A DNA stretch of 64,000 nucleotides from an uncultured Roseburia sp. Lineage in GTDB: Bacteria > Bacillota > Clostridia > Lachnospirales > Lachnospiraceae. This document shows positions 45,247 to 55,200 of this stretch, piece by piece. Where the stretch lies: positions 1 through 64,000 of the forward strand of contig URUD01000006.1 in NCBI GenBank assembly GCA_900550935.1, in the 5' to 3' direction. The number at the start of each line of letters is the position of its first letter. The stretch's first letter is position 1. The notes beneath the pieces were generated by a model. It was not told the origin of the DNA and did not search any database. It worked only from the letters and a program-made list of their open reading frames with translations. A program made the position numbers and the translations under genes.

Positions 45247-46188
45247 CTATGGATATAAATATCCCTGCAATTCTTCGAGTGCTTCCGGGTAATCAAAGGT
45301 CGCACTCATTCCAAAATATTCATAGCTTAGATTGTAGACTTTGCCCTCCTGCACTGCCTTGAAATGTTTCCAGATATCATTTGTGGCAAAATCCTCCCGG
45401 AACATCTCCGTTACCTGCTCCGGCATCGCATGTGCCGCACAGAGGATGACATCCGGCTCCCTGGTCTTCATATCCTCGGTATTGACCGTTAAAAATTCTT
45501 CGTCACTTCCGGCATACACGTTGTTGCCGCCTGCCATCTCGACCAGGCTGCCGACATACGAATTTTCCGTTGCAATGATATAGCTTCCCGGCAATCCCAT
45601 TAAAACCAGTACATCCAGGGATTCCTTCCCCTCATTTTTCCCCTGATACTCTGCATAAAAGTCTTCAAATTCCGTTACCATCTCTTCTGCTTCTTCCTGC
45701 CGGTCGAAGATCTCCCCCAGTTCTTCGATGGACTGATACATTCCAAACACGCTTTTTAAGTTCAGAAACGCCCAGTCCGTATTGATCGCCTCATACTTTG
45801 GCTGCAGATCACTCTGTAACGAAGACGGGCTTAAGATCCAGTCCGGTGCCAATGATGCCATGATTTCCATATCCGGTGCCATTGCCGTTCCGACCTCGGT
45901 CAGCCCCTCGTAACGCTCCGGTATTGTGGAAACGGTCGTGGAGCAGACTCCCACCAGATCCAGATCGAGCCTGTCGCAGATCTGTGCCACAGCGGGCGAA
46001 GTTGCCACGATCCTCGGATCATCAGACAGTGCAGCTACCTTCTCCTTTGCCGCTTCCACTGCCTCTTGTTCACTTCCTGCTGTCCCAGAAACTGTGTTTT
46101 TTCCGTCAGGATGCTGATCCACGCATGCCATCAGGGGCACCATGAGACTGCATGCTGCAAATACCCCCATGATCCGGCTAATCTTCAT
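45247..46188 (-). CDS. Heme-binding lipoprotein (IsdE/HtsA-like)
   Basis: The 313-residue protein has a lipoprotein signal with lipobox LMAC (Cys22) and a class III binding-protein fold. Its wording is close to IsdE and HtsA: CSTTVSTIPERYEGLTEVG, AMAPDMEIMASLAPDWILSP, FLNLKSVFGMYQSIEELG. The heme axial ligands of IsdE/HtsA (Met and His) correspond to Met103 in GTAMAPDM and His253 in CAAHAMPEQV. It overlaps the Shp-like gene by 11 bases. An ATG at 46188 was chosen over a GTG nine bases upstream; both give a basic signal peptide. Confidence 0.9.
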   Translation of the reverse strand: MKISRIMGVFAACSLMVPLMACVDQHPDGKNTVSGTAGSEQEAVEAAKEKVAALSDDPRIVATSPAVAQICDRLDLDLVGVCSTTVSTIPERYEGLTEVGTAMAPDMEIMASLAPDWILSPSSLQSDLQPKYEAINTDWAFLNLKSVFGMYQSIEELGEIFDRQEEAEEMVTEFEDFYAEYQGKNEGKESLDVLVLMGLPGSYIIATENSYVGSLVEMAGGNNVYAGSDEEFLTVNTEDMKTREPDVILCAAHAMPEQVTEMFREDFATNDIWKHFKAVQEGKVYNLSYEYFGMSATFDYPEALEELQGYLYP

Positions 46189-47224
46189 CCTCTTCACCGC
46201 CCCACTTTTTCCAGTTTTTCCGAAACAGATAAACGACTGCTGCTCCTGCCGCGATCAGGATCAGTCCTGATATCGTCATCGACAGAGTCAATGCGACTGC
46301 GATCTTTCCTATTCCTGCCTCTGCCATATTGCTGCTTTCCTCCCCTGTATCTTTGCTTTCTTTTTTTGAACTTTCTGTGGAAAGGCTTAACCCCTTCACA
46401 CTGCCGTCCGAATTTTTCGTTGCCGATGTGCTGCTGCCTGCCGTCTGCGACGTATCGCTTGCCCCCGCCGCACTTGTTCCGGCCGACAACGAACTTTCTG
46501 CTCCGCTCGCGCTTCTGCCTGACTGTGACGTGCTTTCTAACGACGTACTGCTTGTGGTATCACTTGTATCTGCCACTTTTCCTGTTGTCTGCATGGTATC
46601 TTTCGTATCTGCCGCGCTCTCTATATCTGCATCATTCTCTGTATCTGCATCCTTCTCCTGCGCTCCTGCCGCGGATGTCTCCGTTACGATCCCTGCGGTC
46701 ATCCCGGAGGTGTTGCCCTCGGTATAACTGCCCGGATAAAAATAAAAAATAACATCACGCCCCATCGGCGTTACGTTCATGCTGCAGCGCACCACACAGC
46801 TCTCACTCGGCACCAGAATACGAAAATCAGTGGTGGTTCCATTGCTGTCTGTCGCACTTGACACCTGTGTCACGGTCGTGCTCATCCAGTCGCTGTCGCC
46901 TGCCTTCTGCACCAGAAAACTGTGTCCTGTCGTATAATCCATCATGCTCATACGGACGGTCAGATAATAGTCTCCCCCATCTGTGATCTCCAACATGCCT
47001 GTGGTCCCCACCGCACTCTCGACCATTCCCTGACCGGTTGCATAAGAGGATTCCCCGCCTGCATCTTCGATCACGCCTGTGACCGGATGCGAATAGCAGC
47101 GGGTAATATTGCAGGTATAGATCTTACCGGATTGTGCATAGACCGGCTGACTGAACAAAAGCAGCAGGACTGCCGCCCCTATGTATGCCAGTATTTTTTC
47201 TCTCACTCTGTATCTCTCTCTCAT
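46178..47224 (-). CDS. Shp-family heme-binding membrane-anchored protein
   Basis: The 348-residue protein has a signal peptide (about 9-31), then a domain (about 33-165) that matches the streptococcal heme protein Shp: YTCNITRCYSHPVTGVIEDAGG, TGQGMVESAVG, YYLTVRMSMMDYT and TPMGRDVIFYFYPG. The two axial methionines of Shp (66 and 153) fall at Met67 and Met154 here. A long Ser/Thr/Asp-rich stalk (about 165-300) leads to a C-terminal membrane helix (about 305-332) and charged tail. In Streptococcus Shp passes heme from Shr to HtsA; the gene order here suggests the same. The start at 47224 follows AGGGGAATGGAC. Confidence 0.88.
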   Translation of the reverse strand: MRERYRVREKILAYIGAAVLLLLFSQPVYAQSGKIYTCNITRCYSHPVTGVIEDAGGESSYATGQGMVESAVGTTGMLEITDGGDYYLTVRMSMMDYTTGHSFLVQKAGDSDWMSTTVTQVSSATDSNGTTTDFRILVPSESCVVRCSMNVTPMGRDVIFYFYPGSYTEGNTSGMTAGIVTETSAAGAQEKDADTENDADIESAADTKDTMQTTGKVADTSDTTSSTSLESTSQSGRSASGAESSLSAGTSAAGASDTSQTAGSSTSATKNSDGSVKGLSLSTESSKKESKDTGEESSNMAEAGIGKIAVALTLSMTISGLILIAAGAAVVYLFRKNWKKWGGEEDED

Positions 47225-47268
47225 GTCCATTCCCCTGTATGATATGATCTGATAAATCAATCTCCGTC

Positions 47269-49224
47269 TTACATACGGCTTCTGATCTTATAAAAAATTC
47301 CGGCACCTGCCACGATCGTGCTCATGATCGATGGCAATACCGCCGTTGGGAGCGAAGTGTCATCGTCTTCTTCCTCCCAGGCATCCTCGGTATCGTCCTC
47401 GTAGAGTTCTTCGGTGTCATCCATCCAGAGATCTTCTCCGCCATAGGTCTCGATGCCATTATCCAGTGCGGAAACGAGCGGCTCTCCGGTTGACATGTCA
47501 TCCAAGCTGCTTTCCAGATCCAGATCTTCCTCCCCGGATGATGCCATGCCTGCCGTATTTCCTGCCGCAATGCCGCCCGTTGCTGTTCCAGCTGTCTGCC
47601 CTGCGATCGCACTCTTTGCCGTTCCGCTTGTCTGGCTGGTCGTAGCACTCTTTGCTGTTCCACTTGCCTGGCTCGTTGTGGTACTCTTTGCTGTTCCACT
47701 CGTCTGCGTGGTTCCTGTCGTGGTCGTGGTTCCGGTGGTATTTGTAGTGCCTGTCGTTCCGGTTGGCAGACTGGAACCCGCTTTTAATGTAGAAGTTCCG
47801 GTCGTGGTGCCTGTGGTTGTGGTTGTTGTCGTGGTCGTATCTGTTTCGGTCTCTGCCACATTGCTTTTATCTGCAGTAATGCTGTTTAGATCCAGTTTCA
47901 GATAGACCGCCTGCGTTCCGCTTCCCTTGGAGATTGCATCCATGATCGGCACAAACACCTGTAACGGTACATAGCCTGTGCTCTTCGCTTTCTCGATCAG
48001 CGGGAACGTCACTTTTGCCGGATAATTTGTGCCATAGGTATCACTGAATGTCTTGCCGCCTGATTTCTGTACGGATTTGACAGTTACATTCTTTGTCGTT
48101 CCCTTTGGCACTCCATAGGAATCCGTGGTGTAGCTGTTGGTATAATATTTTAATTTACTTAAATACCCCTTCTTAGAATTTACCGTCAGCCCTTTGAAAT
48201 CCATCGTCACGGTATAAGTTCCGTTTTTCACGGTCAGCGTGATCGTGTGGTTGATCGCTTCGTTTGACATGGACAGGTTCTTTTTGTCGGTCTTTTGCAT
48301 TTTGCCGTATAAATAATAGGTTCCGTCCGAAAGCGTTTTGATGTCCAATGTTCCACTGCTCTTTTCTTCAAGTGCCATGATCGCCGCGGACAGGGCAGAG
48401 ATCTGCGCATCTACCTGTGCTGCGGTGGCATCATCATTTTCATACACCTTCTGTGCAGTCTTCATCGCTTTTTTCAATGCCGTGATGCTGTCTGCGGTAT
48501 ACAGATTGGTCTTTGCGGACAGATTGGATGCCGTCATTAACATGTGGTAAAGCCCTTTTTTGTCTACGGTCTGCTTGGTATCGTCTGTATCTGAACTGTT
48601 ATCCGTACTGCCGCCTGTGGTCTCGTCTGAAATCTTTGTTATGCTGTTCCAGTCCAGTTCCAGTTTCGCATACTGTCTGCCGCCTCCGGTGCTGATGGAC
48701 TCCATGACCGGAACATACACCTGCACCCAGAGTTCACTGTCATTTTCTGCGATTGGGAAAGACAGAGTCTTTGGATACCATTTTCCCTTGACACTGGAAT
48801 CCGTTCCTGTCGTGGCATCGTTGTAACTGTCATAAATGCCCTCATAATATGCCGTCACGCCTGCCGCCTGTCCGACTTCCCCGTCCGGCATCGCATAGCC
48901 GCTGTCGCCGCCATTGTAATCCGGGTAATAGTAAAATTCGGACAGATATCCGGTAAAACTTACGGTCCCCAGATTGGTCGTCAGCGGCACAAGGTCTGCC
49001 TGTATCGTATAGCTGCCGTCCTTTGCGATCAGTTTCATCGGTTTTACCAGTGCGGCATCTCCCATGGAACTTTTATCCGCTGTGGCACTTTTTAAATATC
49101 CGTCAATGCTGTAGGTGCCATCTGCCACTGCCGCCTCTGCCTTCTCGGACATACCAAATATCCCTACCAGCACGGCACTTAAAAATCCGACTGCACCAAA
49201 CAGCCATTTTTTTCTTTTTCTCAT
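47269..49224 (-). CDS. Membrane-anchored protein with two NEAT domains
   Basis: The 651-residue protein has a signal peptide (about 8-31), a first NEAT domain (about 33-200: ADGTYSIDGYLKSA, SSMGDAALVKPMKLIAKDGSY, VYVPVMESISTGGG), a helical FIVAR-like repeat (about 222-288) and a second NEAT domain (about 295-455: SDGTYYLYGKMQKT, VFVPIMDAISKGSG). A Thr/Gly/Ser linker with 12-residue repeats follows, then an acidic region and a C-terminal membrane helix with KIRSRM tail. NEAT domains bind heme or hemoproteins at the cell surface. Where Isd NEATs have YxxxY, both domains have P-V/I-M. ATG 49224 is used; GGGAG lies 10 bases upstream. Confidence 0.85.
   Translation of the reverse strand: MRKRKKWLFGAVGFLSAVLVGIFGMSEKAEAAVADGTYSIDGYLKSATADKSSMGDAALVKPMKLIAKDGSYTIQADLVPLTTNLGTVSFTGYLSEFYYYPDYNGGDSGYAMPDGEVGQAAGVTAYYEGIYDSYNDATTGTDSSVKGKWYPKTLSFPIAENDSELWVQVYVPVMESISTGGGRQYAKLELDWNSITKISDETTGGSTDNSSDTDDTKQTVDKKGLYHMLMTASNLSAKTNLYTADSITALKKAMKTAQKVYENDDATAAQVDAQISALSAAIMALEEKSSGTLDIKTLSDGTYYLYGKMQKTDKKNLSMSNEAINHTITLTVKNGTYTVTMDFKGLTVNSKKGYLSKLKYYTNSYTTDSYGVPKGTTKNVTVKSVQKSGGKTFSDTYGTNYPAKVTFPLIEKAKSTGYVPLQVFVPIMDAISKGSGTQAVYLKLDLNSITADKSNVAETETDTTTTTTTTTGTTTGTSTLKAGSSLPTGTTGTTNTTGTTTTTGTTQTSGTAKSTTTSQASGTAKSATTSQTSGTAKSAIAGQTAGTATGGIAAGNTAGMASSGEEDLDLESSLDDMSTGEPLVSALDNGIETYGGEDLWMDDTEELYEDDTEDAWEEEDDDTSLPTAVLPSIMSTIVAGAGIFYKIRSRM
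47578..47705. repeat. 36-bp repeats in the NEAT protein linker
   Basis: Three to four imperfect copies coding for SGTAKSATTSQT-like 12-residue units. They make a flexible, probably glycosylatable stalk between the heme domains and the membrane anchor. Confidence 0.7.
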
Positions 49225-49261
49225 AATCCTTTTACTCCCATCCTGCCATTTTTCCTGTCTA

Positions 49262-49298
49262 TGACGGCAAAAAGGCTGCCACACCGGCAATGCCGGTG
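49262..49298 (-). other. GC-rich hairpin between two NEAT genes
   Basis: CACCGGC-ATT-GCCGGTG is a perfect 7-bp stem, followed on the minus strand by TGGCAGCCTTTTTGCC. It lies in the 111-base gap of the operon and may be a partial terminator or a processing/stability element that sets the ratio of the two proteins. Confidence 0.5.
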
Positions 49299-49335
49299 CA
49301 CAACCTATCCGCCTTAAAAAAGGAGCTGTATTTCA

Positions 49336-52188
49336 CTATTTCATAGATACTGTCTTTGCAATTCCTGAAGATTTTAGTTTCTTCTTTAATGCTTTTTTCT
49401 GGCTTGCCTTCAGTCCTGATAATTTGATCGTTGCTTTCTTATTGATATTTTTGAAAGCACCCTTTCCAACCGTTTTTACTTTGGTTGCCTTGATTGTGAT
49501 CTTCTTTAACGCTTTGTCATTCTTGAATGCGTTTTTGCCGATCGTTGTTACATTTTTACCAATGGTAACGGTGGTCAGCTTTGTGCAGCTTTCAAATGCA
49601 CTTGCTCCAATGGATGTCACGGTAGAAGGAATAGTAACGGTCTTGATCTTCTTATTTTTCTTGAATGCGTTTGCACCGATCGCCTTGACCTCACAGGAAG
49701 TTCCATTGATGGTCACCTTGGACGGAATGCTTGCTTTGGTTGATTTCACTGCTGATTTCGTCAGGATTACCTGTGGTTTTGTACCGACCTTTGTCACACG
49801 GTAAGTGTTGCCGCCTACTTTTGCTGTCATGCCAACGGTTAAAGCTGTTTCGGTGTCTCCACTTGTATTTCCGTCTGTGTTTCCATTTGTGTTTCCGTTT
49901 GTATTTCCGTTTGTATTTCCGTTTGAGTCATCGGAAGATGATGTATCGCTATTGGATGGATTCGGATTATCTAATACGACATCCTCATCGGAAAATCTTG
50001 CATCCTGCGCTGTTGTCTTCTCTAATGTGCTGTAGTCTAAGGTCAGGTATACATCCTGTGTTCCGTTTCCTGCGCTGATGGATTCCATGATCGGGATCAT
50101 AACCTGTAACGGTACGACTCCGTCGCTCTCTGCCTCTGCGATCAATGGGAAGGATACGATGTCCGGATAGCTTGCTGCAAGTGTATCACTTACGGTCACG
50201 CCATCTTTGTATTTCTGTACGCTGTTTACGGTTGCTGCGCCAAGCTCACCGGATGGATTGCCGTAGGCATCTTTGGTGTAGCCTTCTTTATAGTAGCTTA
50301 AGCTGCCTAAGTAACCGAAGAGTGATCCGATGCTCATTCCGTGGAAATTCATGGTCACAGTTGCCTTGCCATCTTTTACCGTCAACATGATCGTATGGTC
50401 GATCGCATTGTCTGACATAGATGCTGTACTTAAGTCGATCTTTACCATTTTTCCGGTTACGGCATAAATGCCATCCTCTAATCCTGCAATATTAGAAGTC
50501 GATACCAGTGCATTTACGGCTGCGACCAGGTTTTCGGCTGCTGTTTTGATCTCATCCTCTGTTGCACTTGTGCTGAATAATACGGTCTTTGCTGCGGTAA
50601 ATGCTTCATTCATTGCCGCATAGGACTCTGCTGTGTAAGCAGATGACTTCAATGCGCCTGCCTTGTCACAGATGCTCTGTAAGTCGGTCTTATCCGGTGC
50701 TGCATCACAGAGTGTTAAGGTATCCCAGTAAAGGGTGATCGTGGATAAAATGTTAAATCTTCCGTTGTCAAAATCTACGCCAGATACCACGCCGTTTAAT
50801 GCTTTCATTGCCGGAACGTAAAGATATACGTTGGTGTAATACTGCTGTGCCAGCTGTGTGATCGGAAGCTGGACGTCAGTGATCAGGGTATCGGTTCCTG
50901 CTTCTGCCACGATCGCTGCATCGGTATTGGTCTCAGTCTGATATAACACACCGCTCATGGAGAGGTTGTTCTCGGATGAGGTGTCATTTCCTGCATAATA
51001 GCCGTTTAAGCCCAGTACATAAAGTGGCTCTTTGCTTGTTCCAGAGATCATCCGGTAAGATAAGGTCATTCTGCCGTTTTTGTCTACGGTTAAATATCCT
51101 GTGGTCTTCTCGTTTTCCACTAAGCTGTGATCTACAACGGATGTCTTATCTTTCATCATAATGCTGTAGGTTCCTGCTGCCGGGATCGCTGTCGGTGCAT
51201 CCGGGATGACTTCCTGCTCGATCTGGATATCCAGTGCATCTACGACTGCCTCACGGATCGCATTGGATGTGATCGTTGCACCGGAAACGCCGTCGAGCTT
51301 ATCCTCGGTATCCTCTGCATCCGCTTTTTTTGTTGCACAGGAAGTGGTATCTAATGCGCTGATCGCTGTATCATCCTTGTAATAACGACCGATCAGTTTT
51401 TCTTTCATGTTTTTGATCGCTGTCACAAGTTTATCGGTCTCATTGTATTCTGCGTAGGTACCACCGAAGTTTCTGCCCGTGATGTCAATGTCTGAGATCA
51501 CACCGTCTGTCAGTGTTACTTTTGCATCGACATCATACTCGCCGAACTGGCTGATGTGTGCGGTTCCTGTCTTTTCTGTTGTGTAGTTTAAGCTGGCATC
51601 TCCGCTCTCTTTTGCGTTTGCATAATCAATGCTGATAAACGCATCCGGGTTTGTGTTCATTGCCTCTACAAACATGTTGACATACACGCCATCGGTACTG
51701 ATATCCGGGATAGTAAAGGTAATCTTGATCGGCACTTCTTTTTCTTTTTTTGTTGTACCATCCATTGTTACATTTACTGTCTTTTTCTTTAATACGGTAA
51801 CATCCTCTGTGTCTCCTGCATTGGATGCCCCTTTATAGATCTTGACATCGGTTGCATAATCTGTTGCAACTCCCATCGTTACGCTTCTCATTGCTGTCGT
51901 AAAGGTTGCGGTTCCATCCTCTGCCACCGTAATTTCGGCATATCTTCCAAGGCAGTCCTTTGCATTGGAATCAGCATCCAAATTACCGGCATTTTTCAGG
52001 CTGACCGGTACGATGTAGATCTTTCCCTTTTCTAATGAAGTTCCACTCGTTCCTGCTGAAATACTGTCTGCAAGCATTACGCTCTCTTCTGTCGTTTCGG
52101 CTGCTGCCACCTGCGCCGGTGCGACGCCTGTGGCAAGCAGAAATGCTGAGAGTGCAACTGCTGTTGCTTTATAAGCTGTTCGTTTCAT
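49336..52188 (-). CDS. Secreted NEAT / FMN-binding-domain / LRR protein
   Basis: The 950-residue protein has a signal peptide (1-30) and at least three NEAT-like domains (about 52-190, 335-490, 565-735). Between the first and second lies an FMN_bind domain (about 205-322) with the motif DGVSGATITS at 299-308; in such domains ApbE links FMN to the Thr of SGAT (Thr305 here). A FIVAR-like repeat (about 495-560), an Asn-Gly-Asn-Thr linker and a C-terminal BspA-type leucine-rich repeat (about 800-945, IGANAFKKNKKIKTVTIPS) follow. This joins heme binding with a possible redox flavin outside the cell. No anchor is seen. It lies 26 bases after the first NEAT gene. Confidence 0.82.
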   Translation of the reverse strand: MKRTAYKATAVALSAFLLATGVAPAQVAAAETTEESVMLADSISAGTSGTSLEKGKIYIVPVSLKNAGNLDADSNAKDCLGRYAEITVAEDGTATFTTAMRSVTMGVATDYATDVKIYKGASNAGDTEDVTVLKKKTVNVTMDGTTKKEKEVPIKITFTIPDISTDGVYVNMFVEAMNTNPDAFISIDYANAKESGDASLNYTTEKTGTAHISQFGEYDVDAKVTLTDGVISDIDITGRNFGGTYAEYNETDKLVTAIKNMKEKLIGRYYKDDTAISALDTTSCATKKADAEDTEDKLDGVSGATITSNAIREAVVDALDIQIEQEVIPDAPTAIPAAGTYSIMMKDKTSVVDHSLVENEKTTGYLTVDKNGRMTLSYRMISGTSKEPLYVLGLNGYYAGNDTSSENNLSMSGVLYQTETNTDAAIVAEAGTDTLITDVQLPITQLAQQYYTNVYLYVPAMKALNGVVSGVDFDNGRFNILSTITLYWDTLTLCDAAPDKTDLQSICDKAGALKSSAYTAESYAAMNEAFTAAKTVLFSTSATEDEIKTAAENLVAAVNALVSTSNIAGLEDGIYAVTGKMVKIDLSTASMSDNAIDHTIMLTVKDGKATVTMNFHGMSIGSLFGYLGSLSYYKEGYTKDAYGNPSGELGAATVNSVQKYKDGVTVSDTLAASYPDIVSFPLIAEAESDGVVPLQVMIPIMESISAGNGTQDVYLTLDYSTLEKTTAQDARFSDEDVVLDNPNPSNSDTSSSDDSNGNTNGNTNGNTNGNTDGNTSGDTETALTVGMTAKVGGNTYRVTKVGTKPQVILTKSAVKSTKASIPSKVTINGTSCEVKAIGANAFKKNKKIKTVTIPSTVTSIGASAFESCTKLTTVTIGKNVTTIGKNAFKNDKALKKITIKATKVKTVGKGAFKNINKKATIKLSGLKASQKKALKKKLKSSGIAKTVSMK
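49862..49923. repeat. 12-bp repeats coding for (NGNT)n
   Basis: About five copies of a 12-bp unit coding for Asn-Gly-Asn-Thr in the linker before the leucine-rich repeat domain. Copy number is likely to vary between strains. Confidence 0.75.
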
Positions 52189-52214
52189 CTTTTACACATT
52201 CTCCCATTTACTGT

Positions 52215-55200
52215 TTATTTTTTGATCTTTATTTTTACCACCTTAGAGTATTCGCCGTATACTTTTTTGCCTTTTACATTCTTGTAAGCTCTTACTTTAT
52301 AGTAGTAGGTCTTGTTTTTGCTCAGCTTCTTATTGGTATAAGAAACAGATTTTCCGCTCTTGCTGGTTGCGATCTTTTTAAATTTGCCTTTTGCTGCATT
52401 GGAACGATATACTTCATATCCGTCTGCTCCGGCTACCTTCTTCCAGGAAAGTTTTGCTGTCTTTTTCGCACTGTTCTTGACTGCCACTTTCTGTGGTGCT
52501 GCCGGTGCCGGTTTTGCGGATACCACTTTGGTGTAACCGCTGTAGGTTTTCTTGCCATCTACGGTGCCGTATGCGCGTACCTTAAAGGTGTATTTTGTTC
52601 CGGTTGTCAGTTTCTTTACGGTGTAAGAAGTTTTCTTTACGGTTGCGATCTTCTTAAAGGTCTTGCCATTCTTCTGATATACTTCATATCCGGTCGCATT
52701 GTCCGATGCTTTCCAGCTGAGTTTGATCTGGTTATATGCTACGGTCGCTTTTACGGAACCAGGTGTTGTCACCTCTTTGCTCTGGGTTGTATCATCGGCT
52801 GCTGTATTGTCCGGTGTCTGGGTGTCAGATGGTTTGGTATCCTCTGTTTTTGCTACCAGTGAATTCATTGCTGCATTTAACGCATTTAATGCTGTAGTGG
52901 CATCTGCATCTGCCACACGGTTATTTAATGCTTCCTCTGCAGCTGTCAATGCGGTCTGTAAGTTTTTGTAGCTGTCCTCAGTATATTTGCTGCCATCGAC
53001 TGCCTTTGCTGTCTCGATCGCGGTCTTTAATGCTGCTTTTGTCTCTGCTGCTGCGGTCTTTACCAGGCTCTGCATTGCTGTGTTCAACGCTTCGACTGTT
53101 TTTAAGGATTTCTCATTTAATGAACCATCGTCGTTGGTGTCCTCAACTGTCAATGCTTTTGCTGCTGCCAGTTTTGTGGTGATGTCTGCTGCATCCCAGC
53201 TTGCCTTGGTGTAATCGCTCTCGTTTAACTCTTCGGCTGCCTCGATCGCAGTTCCGAGCTCGTTTGGTGTTACGGTGTAGGTATCTCCGTCCTGTACGAT
53301 AGTGTAACGGTTTGCCATTACATAACTGCTTAACGCTAACTGATTTCCTACCCAGGTACTGCTTCCAATATCAACCAGATTTGGAACATGGAAAAATCCA
53401 TTGACAGCATAAGAGGAAGATAAGTTATATGTACCTCCGCGTACGATCAGATTTCCATTTCCCTCATAAGCCACATACAGATCTGCCGTAATGTCCCGTA
53501 ATTCTAATTCACCGATCTCCATTCCATCCCGTTTATCACTCCAGCCTGCATAACCTGCTGAAACATATTTTCCTGATTTATCCGCACTGCTGTCAATGAT
53601 CGTAAGTTTCTTTGTCTCAATCGCGATCGGTGCAATCTCTGTGTCTGATACACTGTCTGGAGTATTCACACTTCCGTATGTCAGTGTGTGACCGTTCAGA
53701 TCTAATGTTGCATTAGAATCGGATCTCATCATACTGTCGAATGTTACATCTTTCTGTAATACTGCTGTCTGTCCATCTTCCATCACATCGGTTACAGCAG
53801 CAAAGTTATCTTCCTCAAAAGCTCCTGCCTCTGTACCATCTGCATTGTAGATCTTCACTACATAATCAGCCGGGTTCTCTGCTGTGATCGCCATCGGTGT
53901 GCTGTAACCGCTGTAAGTTCCACTGGCTACTTCTGTCATACGCATGCCATCCGGTACGATATAACCTGCTGCAAGATTATCTGTCACACCTTTAAAATAA
54001 CCGCCTGTGATCTCTGCCGCTGTTCCTTCTGACTGCACACCATAGGAATAAATCGTTTCCTCTGCTTTTTTTGGATTATAATTTCCAGTATAAACACCAT
54101 CTTTGATGATCAGCTTTGCACCGTAGGTCACGCCTGTACTGGTCCGAGACTGCATTGCATTGTGTGCATTATAGACTGCGGTTCCGTTGTAAGCAGTGAT
54201 CTCATTCTTGCCATCAAACGTAGCTGTTCCACTACCCGTGATGTCAACAGCAGGATAATTATGTTTTCTTGAGTTTCCTGTTGTTGAAATCTTGCTGTCT
54301 GTTACTGTAATATTGTTTCCAATAAATTCAACTGCTTCGTTAATAGCACTTGTGATCGTAGAGCCTGTGATCGTCAGATCTCCTGCCAGCGTTGCGTTAT
54401 TTGCATATTCAACCCTTCCATTGACTGTCGTATTTGTGATGGAAAGATTACCAACGTTCTGCTCTTTTTTCCCTTTCATCAATACCATGGTGTACGCATT
54501 GGTTTCTTCCCCGGCAGATGTGACCGCCTTGAAGGATGAATTTACAATGCTGATATTTACGCCCGGTACACCTGCACCGTTTGCCATATCATCCCGAATG
54601 AAGTTGTAATAAGTTGTAAATCCTGTCACGCCATCCAGAGCTACGTTATAGTTTCCTTCTCCCGCACATTCGATCGCACCTTTTACTGTGATGTTCTTTA
54701 CGGTCAGTTCTGCGTTGGTAATGATGGTCTGCTTTGCAAGGTTTGAATTTACATTTTCCTCAGAGTCCCATGTGATCGTTCCTGTTTTGGTATTGTCTGT
54801 AATTACTGTGGCACCATTGGTTGTGATCGTGTACTGTCCTGCCTGGTTGATCGTATGTCCGTTCAGATCGATCGTACCGCCGGCGATCTCTACATTGGCA
54901 CTCAATGTCACATCCTCGCCAAGTACCATGGTCTTGCCATCGGTCAGTTTTGCTGCTGCCTCTTCAAAGGTGTTATAAATTCTGGTTCCGATCGCACAGC
55001 CGCTTGTCAGTACGCGTACGCTGCCGTCTACGTCCGATGTTGCAGAGGTATCGGTGCTGGTCTGTACTGCGCTGCTCCAATCGATTCCGAATGCTGCATC
55101 CTGATTAATTCCCATGATTGCAATAAACATTCTGGTAAATACAACGTTCTGATCGGTGGATGGAATGGTAAATGTGATGCGGGTCGGCACCTTCTTGTAA

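Noticed and set aside
46066..46752. 228-codon plus-strand frame
   Set aside because: It is antisense to the Ser/Thr/Asp stalk of the Shp-like protein and its composition (Leu, Pro, Ser, Cys) is an artefact.
47322..47699. Arg/Gln-rich open frame of 125 codons on the minus strand
   Set aside because: It is a shifted reading of the Thr/Ser repeat linker of the NEAT protein; the low-complexity codons keep other frames open.
47453..47905. Val/Pro-rich open frame of 150 codons on the plus strand
   Set aside because: It is the antisense of the Thr-rich linker and has no ribosome site or domain.
52035..52862. 275-codon plus-strand frame rich in Phe, Cys and Leu
   Set aside because: It lies antisense to the ends of two NEAT genes, including their coding fn3 and signal regions; composition is that of a complementary strand, not of a real membrane protein.
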